Shown here piece by piece: positions 5,221-11,648 of a stretch of DNA of 11,648 bases. This stretch comes from CAYQTL01 sp964420405. Its GTDB lineage: Bacteria > Acidobacteriota > Thermoanaerobaculia > Thermoanaerobaculales > Sulfomarinibacteraceae. Position 1 is the stretch's first letter. Each line of letters begins with the position of its first letter. The notes under the pieces are model-generated. The model was not told where the DNA came from and searched no databases. It saw only the letters and a program-made list of their open reading frames with translations. The stretch spans positions 1-11,648 of the forward strand of contig CAYQTL010000105.1 in NCBI GenBank assembly GCA_964420405.1, read 5' to 3'. Position numbers and translations under genes: made by a program.

Positions 5221-8200
5221 CGCTCCGCCGGGGCGGCCTCGGCCCGAGGCCGGCGCCGGAAGAGGTTCGCGAACCCGTCGGCGATGCCGTAGACGCACGG
5301 CACCACGAACAGCGTCAGCACCGTCGAGGTGATCATGCCCCCCGCGGTCGCGATCGCCATCGGTGCGCGCGCCTCGCCGCCCTCGCCGAGCGCCAGCGCC
5401 ACCGGCAGCACCCCGAAGATCATCGACACCGCGGTCATCAGGATCGGCCGCAGCCGGATCGGACACGCCTCCCGCAGCGCCGCCTCGCGGTCGAGGCCGG
5501 CGGCCTGGCGCTGGATCGTCAGGTCCACCAGCAGGATCGAGTTCTTGGTCACGAGCCCGAACAGCAGGATGATGCCGATCACCGACATGATGTTGATCGT
5601 GTCGCCGGTGATCCACAGCGCCAGCAGGGCCCCGACCGCCGCCGGCGGCAGGGCGACCATGATCGTCAGCGGGTGGATCAGCGAGTCGAACTGGCTCGCG
5701 AGCAGCATGTACACGATCAGCACCGCGAGGCCGAGGGCGAAGAGCATCGCCCGGCCGGTCTCGGCGAACTCCTCGGCCTGGCCGGCGACCTGGGCGACGT
5801 AGCCGTCCGGCAGCTCCTCGGCGAGGATGCGGTCGGCGATCTCCAGCGCGCGGTTGAGGGTCAGATCCCCCTCGAGGTTGGCGGTCAGCAGCATCGAGCG
5901 CTGGCGGTCGGATCGGTTGATCGCCACCGGGCCGGTGCCGTAGCTGATGTCGACCACGGTGTCGAGGCGGACCAGCTGGCCGGTGCGCGTCCGCACCTGG
6001 AGCGCGCCGATGTCCTCGGGTCGCCGGATCTGGGACGGCAGCCCCTTGACCCGGACCTCGTACCTCTTGCCCTCGGAGGTGTAGGAGCCGATCTCGCGGC
6101 CCGCGATCATCGAGTACACCGTGGAGTAGACGGTCGCGGCGTCGAGGCCGAGGTCGTGGGCCCGCTCGCGGTCCACGGTGACGTACAGCTGCGGCTGCTC
6201 GAGGTTGAGGTCGGTGTCGACGTCGACGAAGCCGGGCGTCGCCGACAGCCGCTCCACCAGCCGGTCGCCGACGGCCTGCAGGCCGTCGAGCTCGGGTCCG
6301 CGGATCGAGTACGAGACGTCCCACTCGGCACCCTCGCCGCTGACCTGGTAGAACGAGAACTCCTGGATCCGCGCGACCGCCCCCTCGACCTCGGCGAGCT
6401 CGTCGCGCATCCGGGCCACGATCTCCTGCTGGGACGCCTCGCGCTGGAACGGTTTCGCCAGCCGCAGGAACATCACGCCCTCGTTGATCTGGCCCCGCTG
6501 GAAGATGTCGACCCCGGCGAAGCCGGAGATGACCTCGGGCTGGGAGAACACGATCCGCTCGATCGCCTGCAGCACGCGGTCCATCTCGCCGATGGAGATG
6601 CCGACCGGCGCCTCGATCGAGATCATGAAGCTCGACATGTCCTCCGGCGGCGCGAACTCGGCGCCGATCCGCGGGCCGACGAGCATCACCACGGCGACCA
6701 GGACGGCGCCGGTACCCAGCAGGGTCGACCACTTGTGGCGCAGGACCACGTCGAGCGCCCGCGCGTAGCCCCGCTCCATCGCCCGGAAGCCGCGCTCGAG
6801 CACCTCGTAGAGGCGGCCGTGCTTCGGCCGGATCCTGAGGATCCGCGAGCACAGCATCGGCGTCAGCGTGAGGGCGACGAAGAGCGACACCAGGATCGCC
6901 ACCGCGACGGTGACGCCGAACTCGTACAGGAACTGGCCGATCATCCCCTCCATGTAGGCCACCGGCAGGAACACGGCGGCGATCGACAGCGTCGCGGCGG
7001 TGGCCGCGAGCGCGATCTCGCGGGTGCCCTTCGACGCCGCCTCGAGGGGGTCCTCGCCCTCCTCCTGATGGCGGAAGATGTTCTCCAGCACGACGATCGC
7101 GTCGTCGATCACGACGCCCACCGACAGCGCCAGCGCCAGCGTCGTCATGTTGTTGAGGCTGAAGTCGAGGATCCGCATGAAGCCGAAGGTGGTGATCAGC
7201 GAGGTCGGGATCGCCAGCGACACGATGAAGGTCGAGCGCCACGAGCGCAGGAACACGAACACCACCAGGATCGCCAGCGCCGCGCCGTAGGCGATGTCGA
7301 ACTGGACGTTCTCGATCGAGGCCTCGACGTACTCGGCGCCGTCGAACGCGATGTCCCAGGTCATCCCCTCCGGGAAGTCGTCGTCGATCTCGTGCATCCG
7401 GGCGATGGCGCCACGGTTGACCTCGACCAGGTTGGCGCCCGACCTGGGCGCGACGCCGATGCCCATCGCCGGCATCATGTTGAAGCGGGCCAGGGTCCGC
7501 TCGTCGCCGGTGGCGTCGGCCGCGTAGCCGACGTCGGACAGGCGGATCGGGCGGCCGCCGACGGTCGCGACGATCATCTCCTCGAACTCCTCGACCGACT
7601 CGAACAGGCCGATGTTGCGGACCGCGAGCTCGGTGCGCTCGCCCTCGATGAACCCCCCAGGCAGCTCCAGGTTCTCGCGTTCCAGGGCCACCGCCACGTC
7701 CTCCACCGTGAGGCCGTGGGCGGCCAGCCGGTCGCGGTCGATCCAGAGGCGGATCATCCGCTCCCGCAAGCCCGGCATCTGGAGGTTGCCGACGCCGGCC
7801 ACCGACTGCAGCTTCGGCTTGATGACCTTGTCGGCGTAGTCGGCGAGGGTCCGGTCGTCGAGGCCGGCGAGGGACATCCACAGCATCGGCTGGGCGTTGG
7901 CGTCGAACTTCTGGACCACCGGCGGCTCGGCCTCCTCGGGCAGCTCGCCGACGGCGCCCGACACCTTGTCCCGCACATCCTGGGCGGCGATGTCGACGTT
8001 CCGCTCGAGGCTGAAGGTGATGGTCACGAACGACACGCCCTGACCCGAGTACGAGGTGAGCTGCTCGATGCCCTCGATGGTGCCGACTGCCGACTCGATG
8101 GCGTCGGTGACGTCGGACTCCATCACCTCCGGCGAGGCGCCGGGCAGCACCGTCTGCACCGTCACCATCGGGATGTCGATGGACGGCAGCAGGTTGATCG

Positions 8201-8297
8201 GCAGGGTCTGGTAGCCGAGCAGGCCGAACACGATCAGCGCGAGCATCACCATGAGGGTGAAGACCGGCCGGCGGATGGCGATGTCGGACAGGTTCAT
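5217..8297 (-). CDS. AcrB-like RND efflux pump, inner-membrane permease
   Basis: 1026 residues, usual for the hydrophobe/amphiphile-efflux RND family. N-terminal MNLSDIAIRRPVFTLMVMLA with TM1 at about 12-29; porter domain to about 335; TM2-6 about 338-485; second porter and docking half; TM8-12 about 850-1005. The proton-relay residues are present: Asp398-Asp399 in GVVIDDAIVVLEN and Lys918 in LLFGLVTKNS, with Thr955 in PILMT. It should therefore be an active H+-driven trimeric exporter working with the upstream adaptor and TolC-like genes. The ATG start overlaps a short frame's stop (ATGA), with GGAG upstream. Drug, lipid or solvent specificity cannot be read from sequence; AcrB, MexF and MdtC types remain possible. 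Confidence 0.97.
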   Translation of the reverse strand: MNLSDIAIRRPVFTLMVMLALIVFGLLGYQTLPINLLPSIDIPMVTVQTVLPGASPEVMESDVTDAIESAVGTIEGIEQLTSYSGQGVSFVTITFSLERNVDIAAQDVRDKVSGAVGELPEEAEPPVVQKFDANAQPMLWMSLAGLDDRTLADYADKVIKPKLQSVAGVGNLQMPGLRERMIRLWIDRDRLAAHGLTVEDVAVALERENLELPGGFIEGERTELAVRNIGLFESVEEFEEMIVATVGGRPIRLSDVGYAADATGDERTLARFNMMPAMGIGVAPRSGANLVEVNRGAIARMHEIDDDFPEGMTWDIAFDGAEYVEASIENVQFDIAYGAALAILVVFVFLRSWRSTFIVSLAIPTSLITTFGFMRILDFSLNNMTTLALALSVGVVIDDAIVVLENIFRHQEEGEDPLEAASKGTREIALAATAATLSIAAVFLPVAYMEGMIGQFLYEFGVTVAVAILVSLFVALTLTPMLCSRILRIRPKHGRLYEVLERGFRAMERGYARALDVVLRHKWSTLLGTGAVLVAVVMLVGPRIGAEFAPPEDMSSFMISIEAPVGISIGEMDRVLQAIERIVFSQPEVISGFAGVDIFQRGQINEGVMFLRLAKPFQREASQQEIVARMRDELAEVEGAVARIQEFSFYQVSGEGAEWDVSYSIRGPELDGLQAVGDRLVERLSATPGFVDVDTDLNLEQPQLYVTVDRERAHDLGLDAATVYSTVYSMIAGREIGSYTSEGKRYEVRVKGLPSQIRRPEDIGALQVRTRTGQLVRLDTVVDISYGTGPVAINRSDRQRSMLLTANLEGDLTLNRALEIADRILAEELPDGYVAQVAGQAEEFAETGRAMLFALGLAVLIVYMLLASQFDSLIHPLTIMVALPPAAVGALLALWITGDTINIMSVIGIILLFGLVTKNSILLVDLTIQRQAAGLDREAALREACPIRLRPILMTAVSMIFGVLPVALALGEGGEARAPMAIATAGGMITSTVLTLFVVPCVYGIADGFANLFRRRPRAEAAPAER

Positions 8298-8368
8298 GGC
8301 GTGGCTCCGGAGCTCGTTGCGGTCACCGGGACTGGACGGGGCACGGACGCGGGCATGGACGCGGGCAT
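8294..8368 (-). CDS. Possible 24-residue bridging minicistron between adaptor and RND pump
   Basis: It starts 5 bp after the adaptor stop and ends in an ATGA overlap with the RND start (8297-8294). The product would be MPASMPASVPRP and then a short tail ending GATP; the first part is two copies of a 12-bp repeat (ATGCCCGCGTCC). No ribosome binding site of its own is evident, so translation would depend on re-initiation by ribosomes leaving the adaptor gene. No protein family. Chance occurrence is quite possible. Confidence 0.25.
   Translation of the reverse strand: MPASMPASVPRPVPVTATSSGATP
8339..8368 (+). repeat. Hexanucleotide array between adaptor and RND pump (5 units)
   Basis: Units GGGCAC, GGACGC, GGGCAT, GGACGC, GGGCAT. 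The last four form a perfect 12-bp tandem duplication. The GGACGC unit also occurs in the array at 4270-4305, so this belongs to the same family. Confidence 0.75.
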
Positions 8369-8373
8369 GGGGC

Positions 8374-9462
8374 TCAGCCGACGATCTCGACGGGGAGGTC
8401 GCGGGAGAGGCCGGCGACGTTCTCGATGATCTCCCGGCCGGCCCCGAGGCCGGTCGTGACCTCGACCATGCCGTCGTCGCGGCGGCCGGTCTGGACGCGC
8501 AGGACGGCGACCCGACCGTCCTCGACCGTCATCACCCGCGGCGTGTCGGACGCCACCACGGCGGTGGCCGGGATCCACAGGCTGCGGACGACCTCCGGCG
8601 AGGTCAGGGTGACGGTGGCGAACAGGCCGGGCTTGAGGCCGTTCCTCGGGGCGGTGCCGACCACCTCGAAGGACCGGCTCGACGCCTCCACCACCGGGTC
8701 CACCGAGTACAGCTCCGCGTGCCGCGGGGGCTCGCCTTCCCGGACCGTGAAGTCGAACCCCTCGAGCCCCTGGAGATACGGCACCCAGTGGGACGGGACG
8801 CGGGCCGCGATCTTGACCTCGGCACCCACCGCGAGCTCCACGAGGCCGTGGCCCACGTCGGCCCACATGCCCTTGACGGCGTGCCGGGCGGTGACGACGC
8901 CAGGCGACGGCGCCCGCACCTCGGAGCGCTCGAACTCGGTGCGCGCGAGGGAGACCGTCGACTCGGCGGCGGCGACGCGCGCGGTCGCGAGGTCGAACGA
9001 CGCCGTGGCCTGGTCGAAGGCGGCCTGGGGGATGGTGTTGTCGGACACGAGGTCGCGCTTGCGTTCGAGCTCGCGGCCGGCCAGCTCGAGCTCGGCGCGG
9101 GCGGCGGCGAGCTCGGCCTGCGCCTGGTCGAGCCGCAGCCGGTAGGTGTCGCGGTCGACGCGGACGAGGACCTGGCCGTCGGCGACGCGGTCGCCCACCT
9201 CCACCAGGACCTCCTCGACCCGCCCCGCCACCTCGGAGGCGATCGTGACCCTGTCGAACGGACGCACCTCCCCGACGAGCGACACCGCCGGCCGCTCCTC
9301 GCGGACCTCCGGCGTCACCAGGCGGACCGGACGCGGGGCGAGGTTCTCCTCGAGGACCTCGCGGGCCGCCTCGGGATCGGGCGGCGCCGCACCGCCGCCG
9401 TGGCAGGCGGCGAGGGCGAGCATGGCGATGGCGGCGAGCATGGCGCGGGCTCGGGTCTTCAC
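8374..9462 (-). CDS. RND efflux membrane-fusion (HlyD/AcrA-family) lipoprotein adaptor
   Basis: 362 residues. The N-terminus MKTRARAMLAAIAMLALAAC has a lipobox ending at Cys20, so it should be a lipoprotein tethered in the periplasm. Then come a lipoyl-like half (VTIASEVAGRVEEVLVEVGDRV, about 73-94), an Ala/Glu/Arg-rich coiled coil (about 112-175), the second lipoyl half (EVRAPSPGVVTARHAVKGMWADVG), a beta-barrel and a membrane-proximal domain (SLWIPATAVV, GLGAGREIIENVAGL). It links the RND pump to the outer-membrane channel. GTG start, only 4 bp after the tolC-like stop, with CAGGAG 8 bp upstream, supporting this start. The next gene (RND) follows after a 76-bp repeat-bearing gap. Confidence 0.95.
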   Translation of the reverse strand: MKTRARAMLAAIAMLALAACHGGGAAPPDPEAAREVLEENLAPRPVRLVTPEVREERPAVSLVGEVRPFDRVTIASEVAGRVEEVLVEVGDRVADGQVLVRVDRDTYRLRLDQAQAELAAARAELELAGRELERKRDLVSDNTIPQAAFDQATASFDLATARVAAAESTVSLARTEFERSEVRAPSPGVVTARHAVKGMWADVGHGLVELAVGAEVKIAARVPSHWVPYLQGLEGFDFTVREGEPPRHAELYSVDPVVEASSRSFEVVGTAPRNGLKPGLFATVTLTSPEVVRSLWIPATAVVASDTPRVMTVEDGRVAVLRVQTGRRDDGMVEVTTGLGAGREIIENVAGLSRDLPVEIVG

Positions 9463-9466
9463 GGTG

Positions 9467-10792
9467 TCACTCCTGGAGATCGTCGGATGTCGTGTCGGCG
9501 TGGGTGAGGTCGGGAATCGGCGGCTCGCCGACCGCGCGTCGCAGCGCGATCGCCTGGAGCTGCCGCTGGGAGCGGGCGATGACGTAGGCGTTCTCCGCGT
9601 CCGTGCGGCTCGCCGTGACCTCCAGCAGGTCGGTCGCGGACGCCTCGCCGACGCGGTACGCGGCGTCCACCTGCCGGTGGGCCTCGGCGGCGGCGGTCCG
9701 TCGCTCGGCGGCGGCGTCGAGGGCGGCGCTGGCCGAGCGGTAGGCGATCGCCGCCGACTCCACCTGGTCGGCGATCCCCTTGGCGAGCTCGCGGCCGAGC
9801 AGCTCGACCTCGACGAGGTCCTCCTTCGCCTGAGCGACGCGGGCCGCGGTCAGGCCGCCGTCGTAGACCGGCACCGTCGCCGTCAGGCTGACGGAGGCCC
9901 AGTCGGACGAGGGGAACGCCGCCTTCTGGCGGAAGTACTGGGCGTTGAGGTCGACCTGGGGCAGCCAGTTGCCCTTCTCGATCGTGATGAACAGACCGGC
10001 GGCCTCGAGCTGGTTGGCGAGGGCGATCATCTCCAGGCGGTCGTCGAGCGCCCGCCCGACGAGCGTCTCGTCGTCGGCGGACGGCACCGGGACGGTTCCC
10101 GGCGGCACCAGGTGGCCGACGTCATCGACGCCCGTCAGCCGCTCGAGGCGGCGGCGGGCGAGCTCGGCGTCGCCCTCGGCGACCACCAGCCGCTGGGTCT
10201 CGGCCGCCACCTCGGCGCGCCACCGGGCGACGTCGGCGATCGCGGTCTCGCCGACCTCGTAGCGCCGCTCGGCGACCTTCCGCTGGGCCCGGATCTGCTC
10301 CAGGGCCGCGCGGCGGACCTCGACCCGCTGCTCGGCGGCCACCGCCCCGTAGAACGCCTCGGCGACGCGCAGCACCAGGTCGTCGACCACCACGCGTCGC
10401 TCGAGCTCGGCGATGTCGCGGTTGAGCAGCGCCACGTCGCGGGCACGCCAGTCGCGCAGGCCCGAGAACACCACCTGGTGGAGGTCGGCGCTCCACGACC
10501 AGTCGCTGAGGGGGCGCAGCACGAACTCCTCGCCCGGCGCGAACTCGAGCGTCTGCTCGTCCTGGTAGCGGGTGTAGGTGCCGTTGAGGTCGAGGCTCGG
10601 CAGCAGCACCGATCGCGCCAGGCGCACGTTGGCCTGTGCGCGGCGCACGTCGCTGTCGGCCCGGTCGACCGCTTCGTGGGTGGCCAGCGCGGCGCGTGCC
10701 AGCTCGGCCAGGGTGTACGACGGGGCGTCCGCCGCGAGGACGGGACGCGCCGCGGCGGCCGTCAGCGCCAGCGCCATGAGAATGCGGGTCAT
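9467..10792 (-). CDS. TolC/OprM-family outer-membrane efflux protein
   Basis: 441 residues. Cleavable signal peptide MTRILMALALTAAAARPVLA, then two OEP repeats: the first starts SYTLAELARAAL and includes the helical VRRAQANVRLARSVLLPSLDLNG segment, the second contains LEAAGLFITIEKGNWLPQVDLNAQY. Long Ala/Glu/Arg helices (about 145-220 and 330-420) would form the periplasmic barrel and two strand-rich segments the membrane barrel. It is the exit duct for the RND pump. The ABC operon shows no outer-membrane gene in this window, so this channel could also serve it (inference). ATG start with GGAGG 9 bp upstream; second gene of the operon, after tetR. Confidence 0.95.
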   Translation of the reverse strand: MTRILMALALTAAAARPVLAADAPSYTLAELARAALATHEAVDRADSDVRRAQANVRLARSVLLPSLDLNGTYTRYQDEQTLEFAPGEEFVLRPLSDWSWSADLHQVVFSGLRDWRARDVALLNRDIAELERRVVVDDLVLRVAEAFYGAVAAEQRVEVRRAALEQIRAQRKVAERRYEVGETAIADVARWRAEVAAETQRLVVAEGDAELARRRLERLTGVDDVGHLVPPGTVPVPSADDETLVGRALDDRLEMIALANQLEAAGLFITIEKGNWLPQVDLNAQYFRQKAAFPSSDWASVSLTATVPVYDGGLTAARVAQAKEDLVEVELLGRELAKGIADQVESAAIAYRSASAALDAAAERRTAAAEAHRQVDAAYRVGEASATDLLEVTASRTDAENAYVIARSQRQLQAIALRRAVGEPPIPDLTHADTTSDDLQE

Positions 10793-10845
10793 CGGTCGTC
10801 GCCTCCGGAAGGGGACATGATCGGGATCGGGCGCAGCGTGCTCAT
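10789..10845 (-). CDS. Possible 18-residue bridging minicistron between tetR and tolC-like gene
   Basis: Its ATG overlaps the tetR stop (ATGA, 10845-10842) and its TGA overlaps the tolC-like start (ATGA, 10792-10789), so the two genes are joined by an unbroken chain of overlaps. The product would be MSTLRPIPIMSPSGGDDR. It contains the hexamer-like CCCGATCCCGATC. The GGAGG that serves the tolC-like gene lies inside it; its own start has only a weak GGGCGA upstream. No family. It may be a coupling frame or coincidence. Confidence 0.3.
   Translation of the reverse strand: MSTLRPIPIMSPSGGDDR
10823..10834 (+). repeat. Short hexamer pair in the tetR-tolC spacer
   Basis: Two units, GGGATC and GGGCGC, both found in the longer arrays of this window. 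Too short to call an array alone; it matters only because it places the hexamer family in the third of the three intra-operon gaps. Confidence 0.45.
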
Positions 10846-11450
10846 CGTGTCGCCCGCAGCCCGTCGAGCAGCGTGGTGGTGAAACGGTCGACGACCTCCG
10901 AAGGTTGCAGGTCGCGGTCGAAGAACAGCTGGATGCCGAGGCCGTCGATGGCGGACACCAGCAGCACCGCGATCGCCTCCGGGTCGGCCGCCGGGTCGAG
11001 CACGCCGGCGGCCTGCCCGCGGTGCACGACTTCGGCCACCAGGCTCCGGTAGGAGCGGTACATGGCGACGTTGTGCTCGGCGAACCTTCCCTCCAGGGCG
11101 CCGCCGCGGGAGGCCGCCCAGAAGTCGAGCATCACCGCCTGCAGCTCGACCTGCTCGGCCGTGATCTCGGCGCCGAAATGCATCAACCGCCGGAAGGTCT
11201 CGACCGCGTCGCCTCCCTCGGCGACGATCGCCTCGACGCGGCCGGCGATGTCGGTCTGGATCGAGTCGAACACCGCGAACATCAGCTCCTCCTTGGAGGA
11301 GAAGTACTCGTAGACCGTGCCTTTGCCGACCCCGGCCTCGATCGCCACGTCGGCCACCCTCGTCGGCAGGAAGCCTTGGCGGGCGAACACCTTGCGGGCC
11401 GCCTCGACGAGGCTGCGGCGTTTCGACTCGCGGTCGTAGGGCTGGGTCAT
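10842..11450 (-). CDS. TetR-family transcriptional regulator of the RND operon
   Basis: 202 residues from the ATG at 11450. The N-terminal helix-turn-helix is complete (about 12-58): RRSLVEAARKVFARQGF, then VADVAIEAGVGKGTVYEYFSSKEEL with the recognition helix in GKGTVYEYF. The rest (about 60-200) is the helical ligand-binding and dimerisation domain. A longer frame extends to 11594, but it would run through the promoter and operator palindrome and lacks homology, so the start at 11450 is preferred. First gene of the efflux operon. Such regulators usually repress their own operon and are released by a small molecule, often a pump substrate; the palindrome 16 bp upstream of the gene fits that. 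Confidence 0.95.
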   Translation of the reverse strand: MTQPYDRESKRRSLVEAARKVFARQGFLPTRVADVAIEAGVGKGTVYEYFSSKEELMFAVFDSIQTDIAGRVEAIVAEGGDAVETFRRLMHFGAEITAEQVELQAVMLDFWAASRGGALEGRFAEHNVAMYRSYRSLVAEVVHRGQAAGVLDPAADPEAIAVLLVSAIDGLGIQLFFDRDLQPSEVVDRFTTTLLDGLRATR

Positions 11451-11465
11451 CGGGTCGGCCTCCGG

Positions 11466-11491
11466 GCGCCGACCGACCGGTCGGTCGGCGC
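11466..11491. promoter_or_regulatory. Perfect 26-bp palindrome, probable TetR operator
   Basis: Each half reads GCGCCGACCGACC, mirrored exactly, with core ACCGACCGGTCGGT. It lies between the -10 box and the tetR start, covering about +5 to +30 if transcription starts near 11496. Binding there would block initiation or early elongation of the whole efflux operon. ACCGACCGGTCGGT-type palindromes are familiar as TetR-family operators. No second copy was noticed in the window, which would make the regulator local. Confidence 0.85.
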
Positions 11492-11502
11492 ATCGACCGC
11501 AG

Positions 11503-11531
11503 AAGATAGGCGACCGCCGAGGAGCTGTCAA
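11503..11531 (-). promoter_or_regulatory. Sigma70-type promoter of the tetR-tolC-MFP-RND-DUF1893 operon
   Basis: On the minus strand a perfect -35 TTGACA (11531-11526), a 17-bp spacer, and a -10 TATCTT (11508-11503, four of six consensus bases). The position, about 50 bp upstream of the tetR start in very GC-rich DNA, and the optimal spacer make this convincing. No other good promoter was found within the operon. Confidence 0.82.
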
Positions 11532-11558
11532 GAGGTCCGGGTGAGGTTCCCGTGAGGT
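11532..11558. promoter_or_regulatory. Three GAGGT repeats at 11-bp spacing next to the -35 box
   Basis: GAGGT occurs at 11532, 11543 and 11554, each exactly 11 bp apart; the last two extend to GTGAGGT. The nearest copy abuts TTGACA. Direct repeats phased to one helical turn at this position (about -36 to -62) are the usual layout for an activator or response regulator that touches RNA polymerase. No candidate protein for it is in the window. Confidence 0.5.
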
Positions 11559-11587
11559 CGATCGGGAGCAGCGACAGCGACAGCGTT

Positions 11588-11611
11588 CGCCCATGGGCCA
11601 CCGCGGTCGCC
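11588..11611 (-). repeat. 24-bp dispersed module, copy 2
   Basis: Exact reverse complement of 4308-4331, with the same GCCCATGGGC and ACCGCGGT palindromes. On the minus strand it is followed after four bases by CTGTCGC, as in copy 1. Next to it are tandem GCGACA units (11571-11582). Confidence 0.85.
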
Positions 11612-11612
11612 A

Positions 11613-11648
11613 CCGCCTCCGATCCCGATCCCGATCCCGATCCCGATG
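11613..11648 (-). repeat. Hexanucleotide GGGATC array at right edge (continues beyond window)
   Basis: Four GGGATC-phase units on the minus strand followed by GGAGGCGG; 34 bp (11613-11646) are identical to the reverse complement of 4361-4394. The array is cut by the window end, so its full length is unknown. Confidence 0.85.

Noticed and set aside
4189..5332. Two + strand frames (4189-4923 and 4304-5332) crossing the hexamer array and the PilZ gene
   Set aside because: They read Gly-Ser/Gly-Ile repeats then a shifted PilZ reading with Arg/Pro-rich sequence; the PilZ frame is the one with family features.
5221..7881. The minus-strand frame of DUF1893 stays open for a further 887 codons into the pump gene, suggesting a giant fusion
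   Set aside because: Upstream of the GTG at 5220 the translation is a shifted reading of the RND gene with no protein-like features; the GTGA overlap with a good purine stretch marks the real start.
4920..8429. A 1169-codon open frame on the + strand, antisense to the RND pump
   Set aside because: Its translation is dominated by Arg, His, Asp and Gly without domains, and it mirrors the pump gene's codons; in GC-rich DNA the antisense frame of a long gene often lacks stops.
8251..10882. Long + strand frames opposite the adaptor and tolC-like genes
   Set aside because: Low-complexity composition and full overlap with well-supported minus-strand genes; antisense shadows.
11451..11594. N-terminal extension of the TetR protein by 48 residues
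   Set aside because: The extension would be translated from DNA holding the palindrome, the -10 and the -35, and has no helix-turn-helix-family similarity; the ATG at 11450 gives the normal family length.

Overview
This window looks like chromosomal DNA of a high-GC (estimated by eye at around 70%) diderm bacterium. It carries parts of two envelope-spanning efflux systems: a lipoprotein adaptor, an outer-membrane TolC-like channel, and a MacAB-like ABC exporter. Nothing fixes the phylum. The gene order adaptor-permease-permease-ATPase and the many hexanucleotide and REP-like intergenic repeats would suit Acidobacteriota or a similar environmental lineage, but that is a low-confidence guess.

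Left part (1-3927, + strand): one operon reading adaptor (5' end outside the window), MacB-type permease 1, MacB-type permease 2, then a separate ABC ATPase. It is a split, probably heterodimeric, relative of MacAB. Most junctions are tight (9-10 bp). The exception is the 99-bp gap before the ATPase, which is filled by an 11-unit hexamer array.

Middle (3928-4454): a 527-bp stretch with no gene. It is a mosaic of repeats: two copies of a hairpin REP-like element in opposite orientation, a nested stem-loop, two hexamer arrays, and a 24-bp module that recurs at the right edge. It is followed by a small PilZ-domain gene (4455-4790, +), convergent with the next operon.

Right part (4810-11450, - strand): a five-gene RND efflux operon, in transcription order tetR, tolC-like outer-membrane protein, HlyD/MFP-family lipoprotein adaptor, AcrB-like RND pump, and a DUF1893 protein coupled to the pump by a GTGA overlap. 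Upstream of tetR there is a clear sigma70-type promoter (TTGACA, 17 bp, TATCTT). A perfect 26-bp palindrome lies just downstream of the expected start site and is probably the TetR operator, and three GAGGT repeats at exact 11-bp spacing abut the -35 box. The simplest model is a self-repressing regulator whose ligand, probably a pump substrate, releases the whole operon.

The most unusual signal is between the genes. All three gaps longer than 40 bp inside the two operons carry the same family of GC-rich hexamers, and each is crossed by a short open frame. Each short frame starts within a few bases of the upstream stop and ends in an ATGA overlap with the downstream start. Because hexamers are a multiple of three, the repeats can grow or shrink without breaking such a bridge.
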